A DNA stretch of 64,000 nt, taken from contig CM043953.1 of the NCBI GenBank assembly GCA_014529385.2, positions 116,026,549-116,090,548 on the forward strand. The letters are read 5' to 3'. Source of the DNA: Adiantum capillus-veneris (taxonomy: Eukaryota; Streptophyta; Polypodiopsida; Polypodiales; Pteridaceae). The notes beneath the pieces are model-generated. The model was not told the DNA's origin and made no database searches. It saw nothing but the letters and a program-made list of their open reading frames with translations. The position numbers were made by a program, and so were the translations under genes. Every line of letters starts with the position of its first letter. Within the stretch, counting starts at the first letter, position 1. Positions 21,680-31,341 of the stretch are shown here, piece after piece.

Positions 21680-23400
21680 CAACGTTGACAATAGACATTG
21701 AAATATTTAGAAAAATACTTTTGATGCTCAAAAAATATCTTGAAACATGTTTTGTATCAGTTTTGACATTGGCGTCAATACATTGGTTGCTTTGATCAAA
21801 GTCAGAGTAATGGAATATGTCTTCTTCTTCTAAACTGTCTGTGTCCACTGCAAAATTATCTTCAATTTCTTCTATTGTGTATTGCGGCATGCTGACATTA
21901 AACTCAACTTCTTCTTCGCTTAAACACTCATATGTCCAAACTGGCATTTCCTCCTCATAGCCAGCACTCTCAATATTTTGCAAGATCTTTTAATTACAGA
22001 ACATATAAACCAATTTTTTAGCTCTGTCTGCTAATAATCTATTACGGAGAGTGCTTTGCACGTATTTGTACATACTCCAATTTCTCTCAAAACTCAAATT
22101 TGTTGCACATTGAGCCAAAACTTTCTTTGTGAGACGTAGAGTAGGGTAATGTTCTCCACCATTCATCATCCACCACTTCCATGCAGGCTATTCTTTTTCC
22201 ATCAATTGTACAAAGTCATTGGCAAAAGGTCCTTCTTTCAATCTGAATGCACTCATTTCCTTGATGCAATTAACCCAATCCTGAACATTGGAGTAAATTG
22301 TGTTGACCACTTGATAAAAATCTTTGACCACCTCTATATTAGACATTAAGTCTAAACTCCAATATTCAGGATCTAACATATACGCCACACTGTGGAGTGG
22401 ACTATGAGCGCTCTTCTACCTAGCATAAAAGTATTTTAACAAGATTTTTCTTTGACACGCTGAGAATGGTACTCCCCACTCTTTTGCTACTACAGAGTCT
22501 TTTAGCTCCTCCAGATTTTCTAAGCTTTTTTGTATTTTCCACCAAATTATCCACACGTTTCCCAAGTTAGATGCTCTACAACCAAGACTGCAAATTGCAT
22601 ACATAACAGGTATCATACTATGGTATGCATCCATTACACTTTTCCACCAAGCAAGTTTATTTACAGAGGCTTGCAAAGAAGCAATCTTCTCTTTAACCTT
22701 TTCAGACTGTCCAATTTCCCATTCAGCAAATCTTGTGCAACTAAACGTGTCAATGACAGTGCACTTATTGTGCAATAGAGACTCCAATGTGTAATAGTGT
22801 GTGCCAAAACCTAGTTTCGGCAAGCAATTTTAGCATAACTAACATACGCACTCTATATAAATCAAGCACTCTTGATTGTTTCAAGATAAACTTGACGATA
22901 AGATGTGCAACATTGATTATATTAGCAAACCATGTAGAATTTTTGCTAGTATACCAATCCTTTAATACCAGGTTTAAACTATACATATTGCATCCATTGG
23001 TATAAATATGTGGGAATGTCTTCTTGATGATTTTATTGGCATTTTTACCATTTTTGGCATTGTCCATCACTACTTGCACAATGTGCTTAGCACCTATAGT
23101 TTTGATTACACTAACCAAAACTTTTGCAATATATTTACCACTCTTCATTGCACCAAAATTGTCAATAGCTTTTATGAATGTTTCTCCTCTTAAACACACT
23201 AGCATGACATTGATCAATGGCCTTCTTTGGACATTGGACCAACCATCGCTAACAATTGTGCATCCTAACAGCATTCTTTTTCCAAGAAGGATTTTGGAAA
23301 CACGCTCTTTTACTTCAATGTAACATTTGTCAAGGAGATCATTGCGTATCGTGTGATATGAAGAGGCTGAAAACCCCGGCCCATACTCACCAATTTTTTT
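21648..23400 (-). pseudogene. hAT-family transposase (DUF659 type), degenerate
   Basis: The minus-strand frame 23274-22765 has 'IVSDGWSNVQRRPLINVMLV' and 'VVMDNAKNGKNANKIIKKTF', the DUF659 part of hAT transposases, followed by 'HIYTNGCNMYSLNLVLKD'. Further segments lie at 22823-22416 and 22388-22188. Near 22130-22000 it encodes 'LSFERNWSMYKYVQSTLRNR', the conserved hAT dimerisation signature. An acidic tail (21983-21648) ends the frame. Several stops and phase changes break it. The N-terminal BED finger region (23.4-23.8 kb) is too degraded to define. I found no terminal inverted repeats or 8-bp duplication by eye. Confidence 0.8.
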
Positions 23401-23812
23401 TCACGCATGTTTCCAGTGTGGACTATTGACCATAACTAAGGCACTACCAGTGAAGAAGATTTCCTTTGCTAATGAATTTTGTGCTTCTTCTAAGGTTTGC
23501 GTACCGAAGCTTTCATGCAACGATCTTTGTCGCACCTGTCCTATTCAATCTCTATCGTGTGTTTGGAAGAAACACTGCTTGGCACTGTATCTCCTTCTAC
23601 GGGTTGATTTGTAGTGTTTGTTGGCATTACCACAAGATTGTCATTACTTCTGTTTACATCCGTTTGCTGGTGCTAGAATGTATTTATTACCACTCTTTCA
23701 ACCTAGAATCTCTTACCTCCCTTCTTGTCTAGCTCTTCTCTCAATCGTTTTGCAGTGATTGGTGCTTGTGGATGCGAGCATTTATTTCTAAGAAAATGAT
23801 TTCTAAGACATG

Positions 23813-23839
23813 CCCCCCCCCCCCCCCCCCCCCCCCCCC
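23813..23839. repeat. Poly-C tract (27 C)
   Basis: An uninterrupted run of 27 C on the plus strand. It could form an i-motif or, on the other strand, a G-quadruplex. The exact length may be affected by sequencing error. Confidence 0.9.
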
Positions 23840-23899
23840 GACTTTGTGATCATGCAATATTTGCATTACCATTCCATATAACGATCGCATACATTGTGG

Positions 23900-24585
23900 G
23901 CATAGTCCCACTCTTTACTGTTGACTTTTTTTTTTCTTTCCTGACTGTGAAGCACTTTTCCAGCATTTTCTTCCATTGATTGTGGAGGTTATTCCTAAAA
24001 ACATAAGAATAATATAATCAGATGCTTAATCAATATGAAGTTCAAAAAATAATCAAACTTAAATCTTGTACGACATTCAAACTAGCAACAACATCAAACT
24101 TTTAATGATAATTAATTATGAAACAAGAACAATACAATGAATATTCATAATCTAACTTTATGCATCACCAAATTTTCACATCGAACAAAAAGTAGTACAA
24201 ATAATTCTATTAAAATGTATCATTTCACTTTATGCATCATCAATCTTTCACAATAAACATTACAACACACAAATATACACATCAAAACCCTAAATAAATC
24301 AAACTTATACATTGTACAACTTTCAACGCTTCAATAATTATTATTTATTAAGCTCAAACAAGATAATTGATATACATAATCTAATTGATCATAACCCAAT
24401 ATCTCATATCAATCGACAAAGAGTACAAAAAATACGAACCATATGCATAATTTAGTTTTAAACATTGTCAATCTTTCACAATACACGCTACAACACACAA
24501 TGCATGTAGCCAAATTATGAAAATTTCAACCTTAAATTCAAATGAGGGCTACTTTTACCCAATCAAGGATAATAGCCCTCTTTTG
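23900..24585. other. AT-rich non-coding interval
   Basis: Dominated by loosely repeated phrases such as 'tttatgcatcaccaaattttcaca' and 'aatcaaacttatacattgta'. No supported gene or RNA. Confidence 0.5.
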
Positions 24586-24590
24586 TAAAT

Positions 24591-24836
24591 TTCAAGAATT
24601 TTTATATACTCAGCTAACTAGTATAGGATATTAAACCCTTGCTTAACTAATATCAACTCATGTGAATGTAAATTTCAAGAATTTTTATATACCCAGTACA
24701 CTAGTACAGGATATCAAACCCTTGATTAACTAATATCAACTCATGCAAATGTAAACTTCAAGAATTTTTATATACCCAATACACTAGTACATGATATCAA
24801 ACCCTTGATTAATTAATGTCAAATCATTTTTTAATT
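24591..24836. repeat. 83-bp tandem repeat, three copies
   Basis: The unit starting 'ttcaagaatttttatatac' begins at 24591, 24674 and 24757, an exact 83-bp period with a few substitutions. Confidence 0.9.
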
Positions 24837-25052
24837 TACACTCATCTTCTAAAACCAATATTAGCCCCATTACGGACCAGTGGCTTTGTCACAATGAGTA
24901 TTTATCTAAATAAAGCTTAATTTTTTTAAAAAAATTTTATTACCTAATTAAGAACCATATTTGGCCCAAAATTAGGTCCTGTGACTCATTAATCTTAGAC
25001 TTACTCACAAGGAGAAATTAGTACCCAACAATCACATACACTCCCTAGGTAG

Positions 25053-27130
25053 TGAGGGCGAGCTTTTTGAAATGGGGCCTCTAAACCCAAACCAATGGGC
25101 CTACCCTCACAAAATGTTCGTAAAGAGGTACGCACACTACTTGGGGCACCACCTTCTTTTGGGAGTGGAGAAGGAAACCAATCAAAATGACACTTGCACT
25201 CACCCACTCAAGCAACACACTTTGAAAACCCCCTTACTCTATATACACTTTGGACACTTGAACACCATCAACGATTATGCAACCCAATGCCGTGCATCAA
25301 AATGACATATGCAATTTGTGGAATAGCCTTCACCTTCTCCCCATAAGAATACCCATAATACATCCAAACTCTTCCTCTCTCAAGCACTCATCAAAAAATC
25401 ATGCTCACAAGACTTGCCTCTCAAACACACAAGAGAATCACTTACATCAAACTAACACACTTTGCATAGAAAGCTCATCTCCATCTATGCAATGCCGTGA
25501 CACAAATAAAATCACCATGAGAGGTATCCACATGCATATGTAATGAAGCAAAAGAGAGTTGGAGTGAGAAATTTCTTTAGACCAATTGAATAAGTGTGGA
25601 GAAACAAACCAATGGTAAATTGAGAATAGAACACTTACTTGATTTCTCGCACACCTTTTAAGGGGAAAACCGACGCTTGCTAACCATCACGAATTGCGAC
25701 ACTTGAAAGTTTTGAAGATGATTTCATGATCATTAACATAACCATGAGAGAGATCATGATGTATTTACAAGTTATTGAGGTGCTACAAATGATTTATTGG
25801 GTTGATGGAGTAAGAGATTGTAGAATGGAAAGAGTGGAGAATAGAGTTGCACTTCCTCCAAAGAGGAAGGTTAGGAGGGAGGATGTGAAAGAGGGAGAGT
25901 TGGGGTTTTCTCTACTATTGATCAAGAAACAACATGAAGTTGAAAATATAGGTGTGTGTGTGTCCTTGAGTCTCTCCAAGGGGGGCTATTTATAGTTGTG
26001 TAGGAGTGGGATTATGCTACACTTAATTAGAGTAAGTGATTAGACCTAATTAAGTGTCCTTTGACCACTCATTGAATATTGGACATAAAAGGGACTATTT
26101 GTTCACCAAAAATATCATTTTAGACCGTGAAGGCTCCATAGGGGTGCATAATGTAGGTGGGCCCCACCATGAGGCCCTACGGGTGGCTCCTGCGGGGTAT
26201 CTCAACTTGTCTGTCTTGGCATTTAGAAAGCATCTTTAGGTTGGTCCCATCACATGCAAGTGACCTTGAACACTCATTGCTTTTTTAGAAGATGAGTGGG
26301 GGAAAAATAAGATCTCACTCTCCTGATTTACTTGATTTACAGTTCCCTTTTGCTACGAATCTGACAGATTTACACTATTTTGACCATAACTTTTTACCTG
26401 TAGCTCGGAATGACATGCTTCAAAAGGCAAAATTGACCTTCTCAACATGTTTGATATGAATTTGGACTATTCTTCACGCCCATGCACCAAGGAATTCGGT
26501 TTGGAAGGTCCACACTAGGCTAGGGAACCTTTTGCTTCAAAGTCTTCTTGTATGGGCCCTTTGCTTGTATGCATCCAAGGGGAATCATGCTTTTTCAAAA
26601 GGCTATGATGCTTAAACAAATAGAGGAGGGCCCAATATTATTTGCTTGTGAAAAGAATATACAATTGGAGTCTTTTTGAAAGGAGAGAAACTATATGTAT
26701 ATTCTTAAGAGATATTGGGCCACCTATGTAGGGGGCATAGACGACTTGTAGAGAGGGACCATAATCTTTGGTAAAGACAAGTGGAGAGTTGATTTCCATG
26801 GGAATTTATCTATAAGGGGTGGAAGATGGATATATTATTTTTCTACTACTAATTCACAAGAGCTAAGAAAGTTTGGGGGTATATAGTTGGTTATTGTATG
26901 CTTACTTTTATTTACAAAGCAAAAAGAAAAGGGTGGTAATATAAATATATGACTAAGGTGACATTCTTGGGAAGAGTACAATGTATGTGTCGCCACAAAG
27001 GTTAAACGAAGAGAGGAAATTTACTCTAGATAACTTAATAGCGTAGAAAAATATATACACATATGAGGAAGAGGACGTTGAGTAGGCTGAGAAATGTTGC
27101 AAAAAGATGGTTACCATTTTATGCCACTCA
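25053..27130 (-). repeat. 3' LTR of gypsy element 2
   Basis: 2078 bp, TG...CA, paired with 33255-35332. It contains CTATAAATAG on the minus strand at 25986-25995. Reading frames inside (25072-25305, 25277-25543, 25726-25995, 26054-26239) recur in the other LTR and are not regarded as genes. Confidence 0.95.
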
Positions 27131-27172
27131 TATTAGCCCTCCCCCAAGCCTAAAGATATTCATATCTTTAGG
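27131..27172 (-). promoter_or_regulatory. Polypurine tract with adjacent palindrome
   Basis: On the minus strand the sequence just before the 3' LTR reads CTTGGGGGAGGGCTAATA, a purine-rich run suited to plus-strand priming. Immediately upstream is a perfect 11-bp inverted repeat (27149-27159 and 27162-27172, CCTAAAGATAT/ATATCTTTAGG) with a 2-nt loop. Confidence 0.65.
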
Positions 27173-27297
27173 AGGACGGTGTTGCTTTTTTTTCTTTCTT
27201 TCTTTCTTTTTTTCTCTTTTTTTGTCATTTTTCCTTTTTTTTCAATAGGAGGAGTGTCATGCACTCTTTTACTCCATTAGACCTGCTTTTCATTACC

Positions 27298-30186
27298 TCA
27301 ATCCCATAAATTGGAGATGGGAGGGTTGCCTTGGGTATGTTCAGATTCCAAGACTGGTTCTTCTTTGCACATCAAAGCTTTAAAAATAGGTGGAGCATTT
27401 GCCAAGCCGAAGGGAGCCATGCCAATTTGGAGTTTAGATGATGTAGGCAAATGACTGCCTATCAACGGATTGATACGTTGAAAGTAGGGCTTTAATCTCC
27501 ATCCATTGACTCTGGTCTTGTGGAGTTTTCCTGATAAATCTGTTAATCTGTAACTACCATTCCCAAACTTTGTTTTTATCATGAAAGGTCCCTCCCATCT
27601 TTGCAAAAACTTTTTGTCAAGTCGGTTATCATAGCGAAGAACCAACATACCTTCCTTCAATCCTTTCCCCTTGAGCTTCTTGTTGATTTTATCCCTTTGG
27701 CTTGTCGCTTTGGTGATGTAGTGATCAATGGACTCTTCTCTATCTAGCTCAAGTCGTTGGAGATCTAAGATCCTTTCATGTAAAACCTCCTTTGGTTTTT
27801 TTGCCACTCTTGCAAGAACGCGCAAGCTTGAGAGCTCTACCTCAATGGGTAGAAGTGCTTCCTGTCCATAAACTAGATGAAAAGGGGTGAATTGGGTAGA
27901 TACCTTGAAAGATGTCCTATACGCCCAAAGAGCAGCCGTCAAATGGCGATCCCAATCATTAGGCCGGTCCACAACCTGTTTAGAAATGATCTTACATATC
28001 ATTCCATTCACTTTTTCCACCAATCCATTGCATTGAGGATAGTAGGGTGTGGAATGCAGGTGTTTCACTTTTAACCTCCTCAAGAGATCATTCAGAAGGT
28101 CAGCCCTAAAACCTGGGCCTCGATCTGATAAGATTTCTAGGGGTGTTCCAAACCTACTACAAATATGATCAAAAATAAAATTTGATACCTCTTCAGCTGT
28201 GATTCGGGTTGTGCTTGTTGCTTCCGCCCATCGTGTCATGTAGTCAACACCCATGATGATTAAAACCTTCCCTGTAGAAGTACGAGGTAGGGGACCTATT
28301 GCATCCACACCCCACTTTTCAAAAGGGCCATAAGATATTATTGGGACTCGAGGCTCATATGTTAGTCGTCTATCCCCAGCAATTTGGCATGGCTTACATG
28401 CTTTACACCAATATTGGACATCACGATGTAAGCTCGGCCAAATAAACCCTGCTTGTAAAATCTTCCTACTTGTAATATCTTGAGAAAAGTGACCACCACA
28501 GACATCATCATGACATGAAAGAAGAATTTTCTCTATCTCTTGCACACCTGGTACTCTCCTCAAGACCAAATCTTTCCCTTTGTGATATAAATCATCCCCG
28601 ATCAACTGGTAAGGTGTGGCCTTCTTAACTAGTCTATGTCTTTGCACCTTGTCTAAGTGTTTGGGACACTCACCTGCTTGTAGAAAGAAGATAATGTCTT
28701 TTAGCTCCTCTTGACCTTGATATTTGGGTTCATATAGTTTCACACCTCCTACCGCCATTTGAAGCTTTTCATTTGCGAGTAAGTCTGCTTCCTTGTTATG
28801 AGTTCTCACAATGTGTTGTACCTGTGTTGCTTTAAAACCCTTCATCAAAGCTCTTACACTACTAAGCCACTCAAACAATGTACGATTCTTGCACCGCCAA
28901 GTCCCTTGGATTTGCCTGACCACTAGCAAAGAATCACCTTTTATAATAAGTCTTTGTATGCCTAATTCTTTGCATTCTTCTAACCCAAGGGTTAGAGCAG
29001 CATACTCAGCCTCATTGTTAGAGTGAACATTGGGTAGAGTGATACCTTTTCTAACCATTACCTCCTTTTGTGGGTTTAAAATGAGGATCCCCCCTGCTGC
29101 TTTGTCTTGTTGGCGTTGATAGGCTCCGTCAAAGCATAAAGTATGGGCATTATCAATCTCCTTCACCTTGAACTGTTTTGAGCCTTCCTCTCTTTGTGGT
29201 CGTGATCCTTCCCTTTCTCTCACTTTGTAGGTGAGAATGTTTGCAAGTCCTGCTCTTGTGCTATCTTCTACAAGGAAAGTGTATTCAAATTCTTGGAGTT
29301 CAAGCACCCACTTTGCTATTCTAGATGAGAGGCTCATGTGTTGTACTACATATGGTAGATTGTGCTCTAAGGTGAGAAAAACAAATGGCACAGGGAGAAG
29401 ATACGATCGAAACTTCCTTACCGCAAACAAGATTGCAAAGACCACTTTCTCCATTTCAGTGTATCCCTTCTCGGCTGGAGTCATCACCTTGCTTGCAAAA
29501 TAGATCGGCCTCATGTATGATGTTTTAGGATCTTTTTGCATCAAAACAACACCAATTGCTTCGAAACCTACACTTGGAGTGACATAGTAAGTCTCCTTTG
29601 GATCTAGTGGCATTAGGATTGGGAGAGAGCTAAGAATGCCCTTCACTTCCTCAAAACATTTTGCATGTTCCCTCCCCCATTCAAATGTAGATTGGCTTGC
29701 CAACCTATGCAAAGGGGCGATGGCTTCTGCTAGGAGATGGATGAAGCGAGACATGTACCTCACTTTGTGGTTGAAGGTCATTAGCTCCTTTGTTGTTGTT
29801 GGTGGAGATAATGACAAAAGGCCCTCTACTTTAGAGGGATCCACTTGAATTCCTTGTGAAGAAACCACATGGCCTAGCAAAACCACCTGAGATTCACCGA
29901 TATGACACTTCTCTGGGTTGAGTTGTCCCCCAAATTGATGGAGCCTCTTAAGCCCCTCTTCAACCTTTTGGCAATGAAGTGATCTACAACTATAAATACA
30001 GAAATCATCCATAAAGACTCTTATAGATTTTCCAAAGAATGGCTGAAATACAAATATTGTGAATCTCATGAAGGTGCTAGGAGCATTGGTGAGCCCAAAA
30101 GACATTACTCTGAATGCAAAACATCCCCAAGGTGTGATGAAGGTGGTTTTTGGTTGGTCCTCTTCTGCTATTCTAATTTGAAAATA
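27298..30186 (-). CDS. pol: Gypsy pol: RT palm, two RNase H domains, integrase
   Basis: This is the C-terminal part of the single gag-pol frame, 935 residues from the Met at 30105. The RT has FMDD at residues 31-34. The first RNase H (about 165-295) has 'YYVTPSVG' where an Asp is expected, so it is probably inactive. The archaeal-type RNase H (about 320-445) keeps D326, E366, D391 and D441. Integrase has an HHCC finger (H532, H539, C570, C573), a D601, D661, E697 triad and the GPF motif 'RWEGPF' (835-840). There is no chromodomain. The tail (residues 895-911, 'MAPFGLANAPPIFKALM') resembles the RT 'PFGLTNAP' motif. Integrase inserts the cDNA; the archaeal-type RNase H probably removes the RNA template. 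The frame is in phase with gag. Confidence 0.93.
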   Translation of the reverse strand, partial: YFQIRIAEEDQPKTTFITPWGCFAFRVMSFGLTNAPSTFMRFTIFVFQPFFGKSIRVFMDDFCIYSCRSLHCQKVEEGLKRLHQFGGQLNPEKCHIGESQVVLLGHVVSSQGIQVDPSKVEGLLSLSPPTTTKELMTFNHKVRYMSRFIHLLAEAIAPLHRLASQSTFEWGREHAKCFEEVKGILSSLPILMPLDPKETYYVTPSVGFEAIGVVLMQKDPKTSYMRPIYFASKVMTPAEKGYTEMEKVVFAILFAVRKFRSYLLPVPFVFLTLEHNLPYVVQHMSLSSRIAKWVLELQEFEYTFLVEDSTRAGLANILTYKVREREGSRPQREEGSKQFKVKEIDNAHTLCFDGAYQRQQDKAAGGILILNPQKEVMVRKGITLPNVHSNNEAEYAALTLGLEECKELGIQRLIIKGDSLLVVRQIQGTWRCKNRTLFEWLSSVRALMKGFKATQVQHIVRTHNKEADLLANEKLQMAVGGVKLYEPKYQGQEELKDIIFFLQAGECPKHLDKVQRHRLVKKATPYQLIGDDLYHKGKDLVLRRVPGVQEIEKILLSCHDDVCGGHFSQDITSRKILQAGFIWPSLHRDVQYWCKACKPCQIAGDRRLTYEPRVPIISYGPFEKWGVDAIGPLPRTSTGKVLIIMGVDYMTRWAEATSTTRITAEEVSNFIFDHICSRFGTPLEILSDRGPGFRADLLNDLLRRLKVKHLHSTPYYPQCNGLVEKVNGMICKIISKQVVDRPNDWDRHLTAALWAYRTSFKVSTQFTPFHLVYGQEALLPIEVELSSLRVLARVAKKPKEVLHERILDLQRLELDREESIDHYITKATSQRDKINKKLKGKGLKEGMLVLRYDNRLDKKFLQRWEGPFMIKTKFGNGSYRLTDLSGKLHKTRVNGWRLKPYFQRINPLIGSHLPTSSKLQIGMAPFGLANAPPIFKALMCKEEPVLESEHTQGNPPISNLWD

Positions 30187-31341
30187 TCAGGAATACCCAT
30201 CACACACAGTGTAGCATTCGTGACCTGCTACTTCATTCAAAATTTCATCTTGGAAAGGGAGAGGGAAGTGGTCCCTCTTTGTCGCAGCGTTGAGGGGTTT
30301 GTAATCCACGCAGACCCTCCACTTACCATTCTTCTTGGGAGTGACTACAATAGGTGATACCCATTCGGAGTTGGATACTGGATAGATGAAGCCAGCCGTC
30401 AAGAGTCGATTCACTTCCTGTAGGAGAGCCTTTTGTTGCACAGATCCTAGTCGCCTTAACTTTTGAGCCACGGGTTTGGTCCCTGGTTTCAATTCAATTC
30501 GATGCTCTATTACATCTACACCTCTTATTTGTGAGTAGTCAGTGATAAACAAATTGGGATACCTCCTTAACATATTGATGTAGGACCTCTTCTCCTCACA
30601 AGTAAGATCCTTTGCAAGCATCTTCTCAAATCCTTCTTCAAGGTGGTGGCATCTTTCATCCCCTCGTGTGTGATTGTCTGTTGGCTTTTCTTCTACTGGA
30701 ACATCTTGAGTGTTGGCGTTGAATACAATTCCCATTACCTCCAAAGAAGACTCCTCTTCACTGGTTGATGCACTGGTTGATTCTTCCTCATCACTTGAGT
30801 AGGGACTCTCCTCCTCGCTCTCTTCATCTGCCGTGGTTTCATAGTTGATATCTAGTTGCTTTCCTTCTCGCCAATCATACACCACCGGTTGACCCTTCTT
30901 AAGAATCAAACGACCACTTCCCCATTTTTGATCTGCATTCACAGCAATGAGCCAAGGCCTCCCTAGGATGATGGGATAGCCCTCCCCCTTAGCTGGCATG
31001 ACATACATATCCACTCGTGCATCTATGTTACATACAGAGACTTTTACATTTTCAATGATCCCCAAACACTTCACACTTGAGTTGTTGGCTAGCCTAGCTT
31101 GACAATTAGAGGACTTTGTAATTTCAAGCCCTAACTTGTTCATTGATTTTTCCGTGATCACACACATTTGAGCTCCACCATCAACATATACATTAGACAC
31201 CTTTTTACCCCTTATGTAAGCATCCACAATGGGTTCCACATCTTTTTGTAGCTTTGAGGCCACAACCTTAATGGAAAGATTTGCTTTCTTTTTTGGAATT
31301 CTTGTACTTACCAACTTTGGCCATTGCCTTCTTACTTTGGC
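30187..31341 (-). CDS. pol: Gypsy protease and RT N-terminal half
   Basis: In the same phase as gag and the rest of pol. The protease has 'VYVDGGAQMCVI' (catalytic D45 counting from the Met at 31314; plant elements often have DGG or DSG) and 'PIILGRPWLI'. An acidic Ser/Glu tract follows. RT begins with 'QKLRRLGSVQQKALLQEVNR', 'WVSPIVVTPKKNGKWR' and 'CVDYKPLNAATKRDHFPLP'. A UGA at 30187-30189 replaces the Gly of 'CDGYSGYFQI', judging from element 1. No independent start codon is needed because the product would come from a gag-pol frame. Confidence 0.9.
   Translation of the reverse strand, partial: AKVRRQWPKLVSTRIPKKKANLSIKVVASKLQKDVEPIVDAYIRGKKVSNVYVDGGAQMCVITEKSMNKLGLEITKSSNCQARLANNSSVKCLGIIENVKVSVCNIDARVDMYVMPAKGEGYPIILGRPWLIAVNADQKWGSGRLILKKGQPVVYDWREGKQLDINYETTADEESEEESPYSSDEEESTSASTSEEESSLEVMGIVFNANTQDVPVEEKPTDNHTRGDERCHHLEEGFEKMLAKDLTCEEKRSYINMLRRYPNLFITDYSQIRGVDVIEHRIELKPGTKPVAQKLRRLGSVQQKALLQEVNRLLTAGFIYPVSNSEWVSPIVVTPKKNGKWRVCVDYKPLNAATKRDHFPLPFQDEILNEVAGHECYTVCDGYS

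Noticed and set aside
25072-26239. Several 60-90 residue frames repeated at 33.2-34.4 kb
   Set aside because: Their repetition is explained by the two LTRs of one element; no codon or domain evidence supports them as genes.
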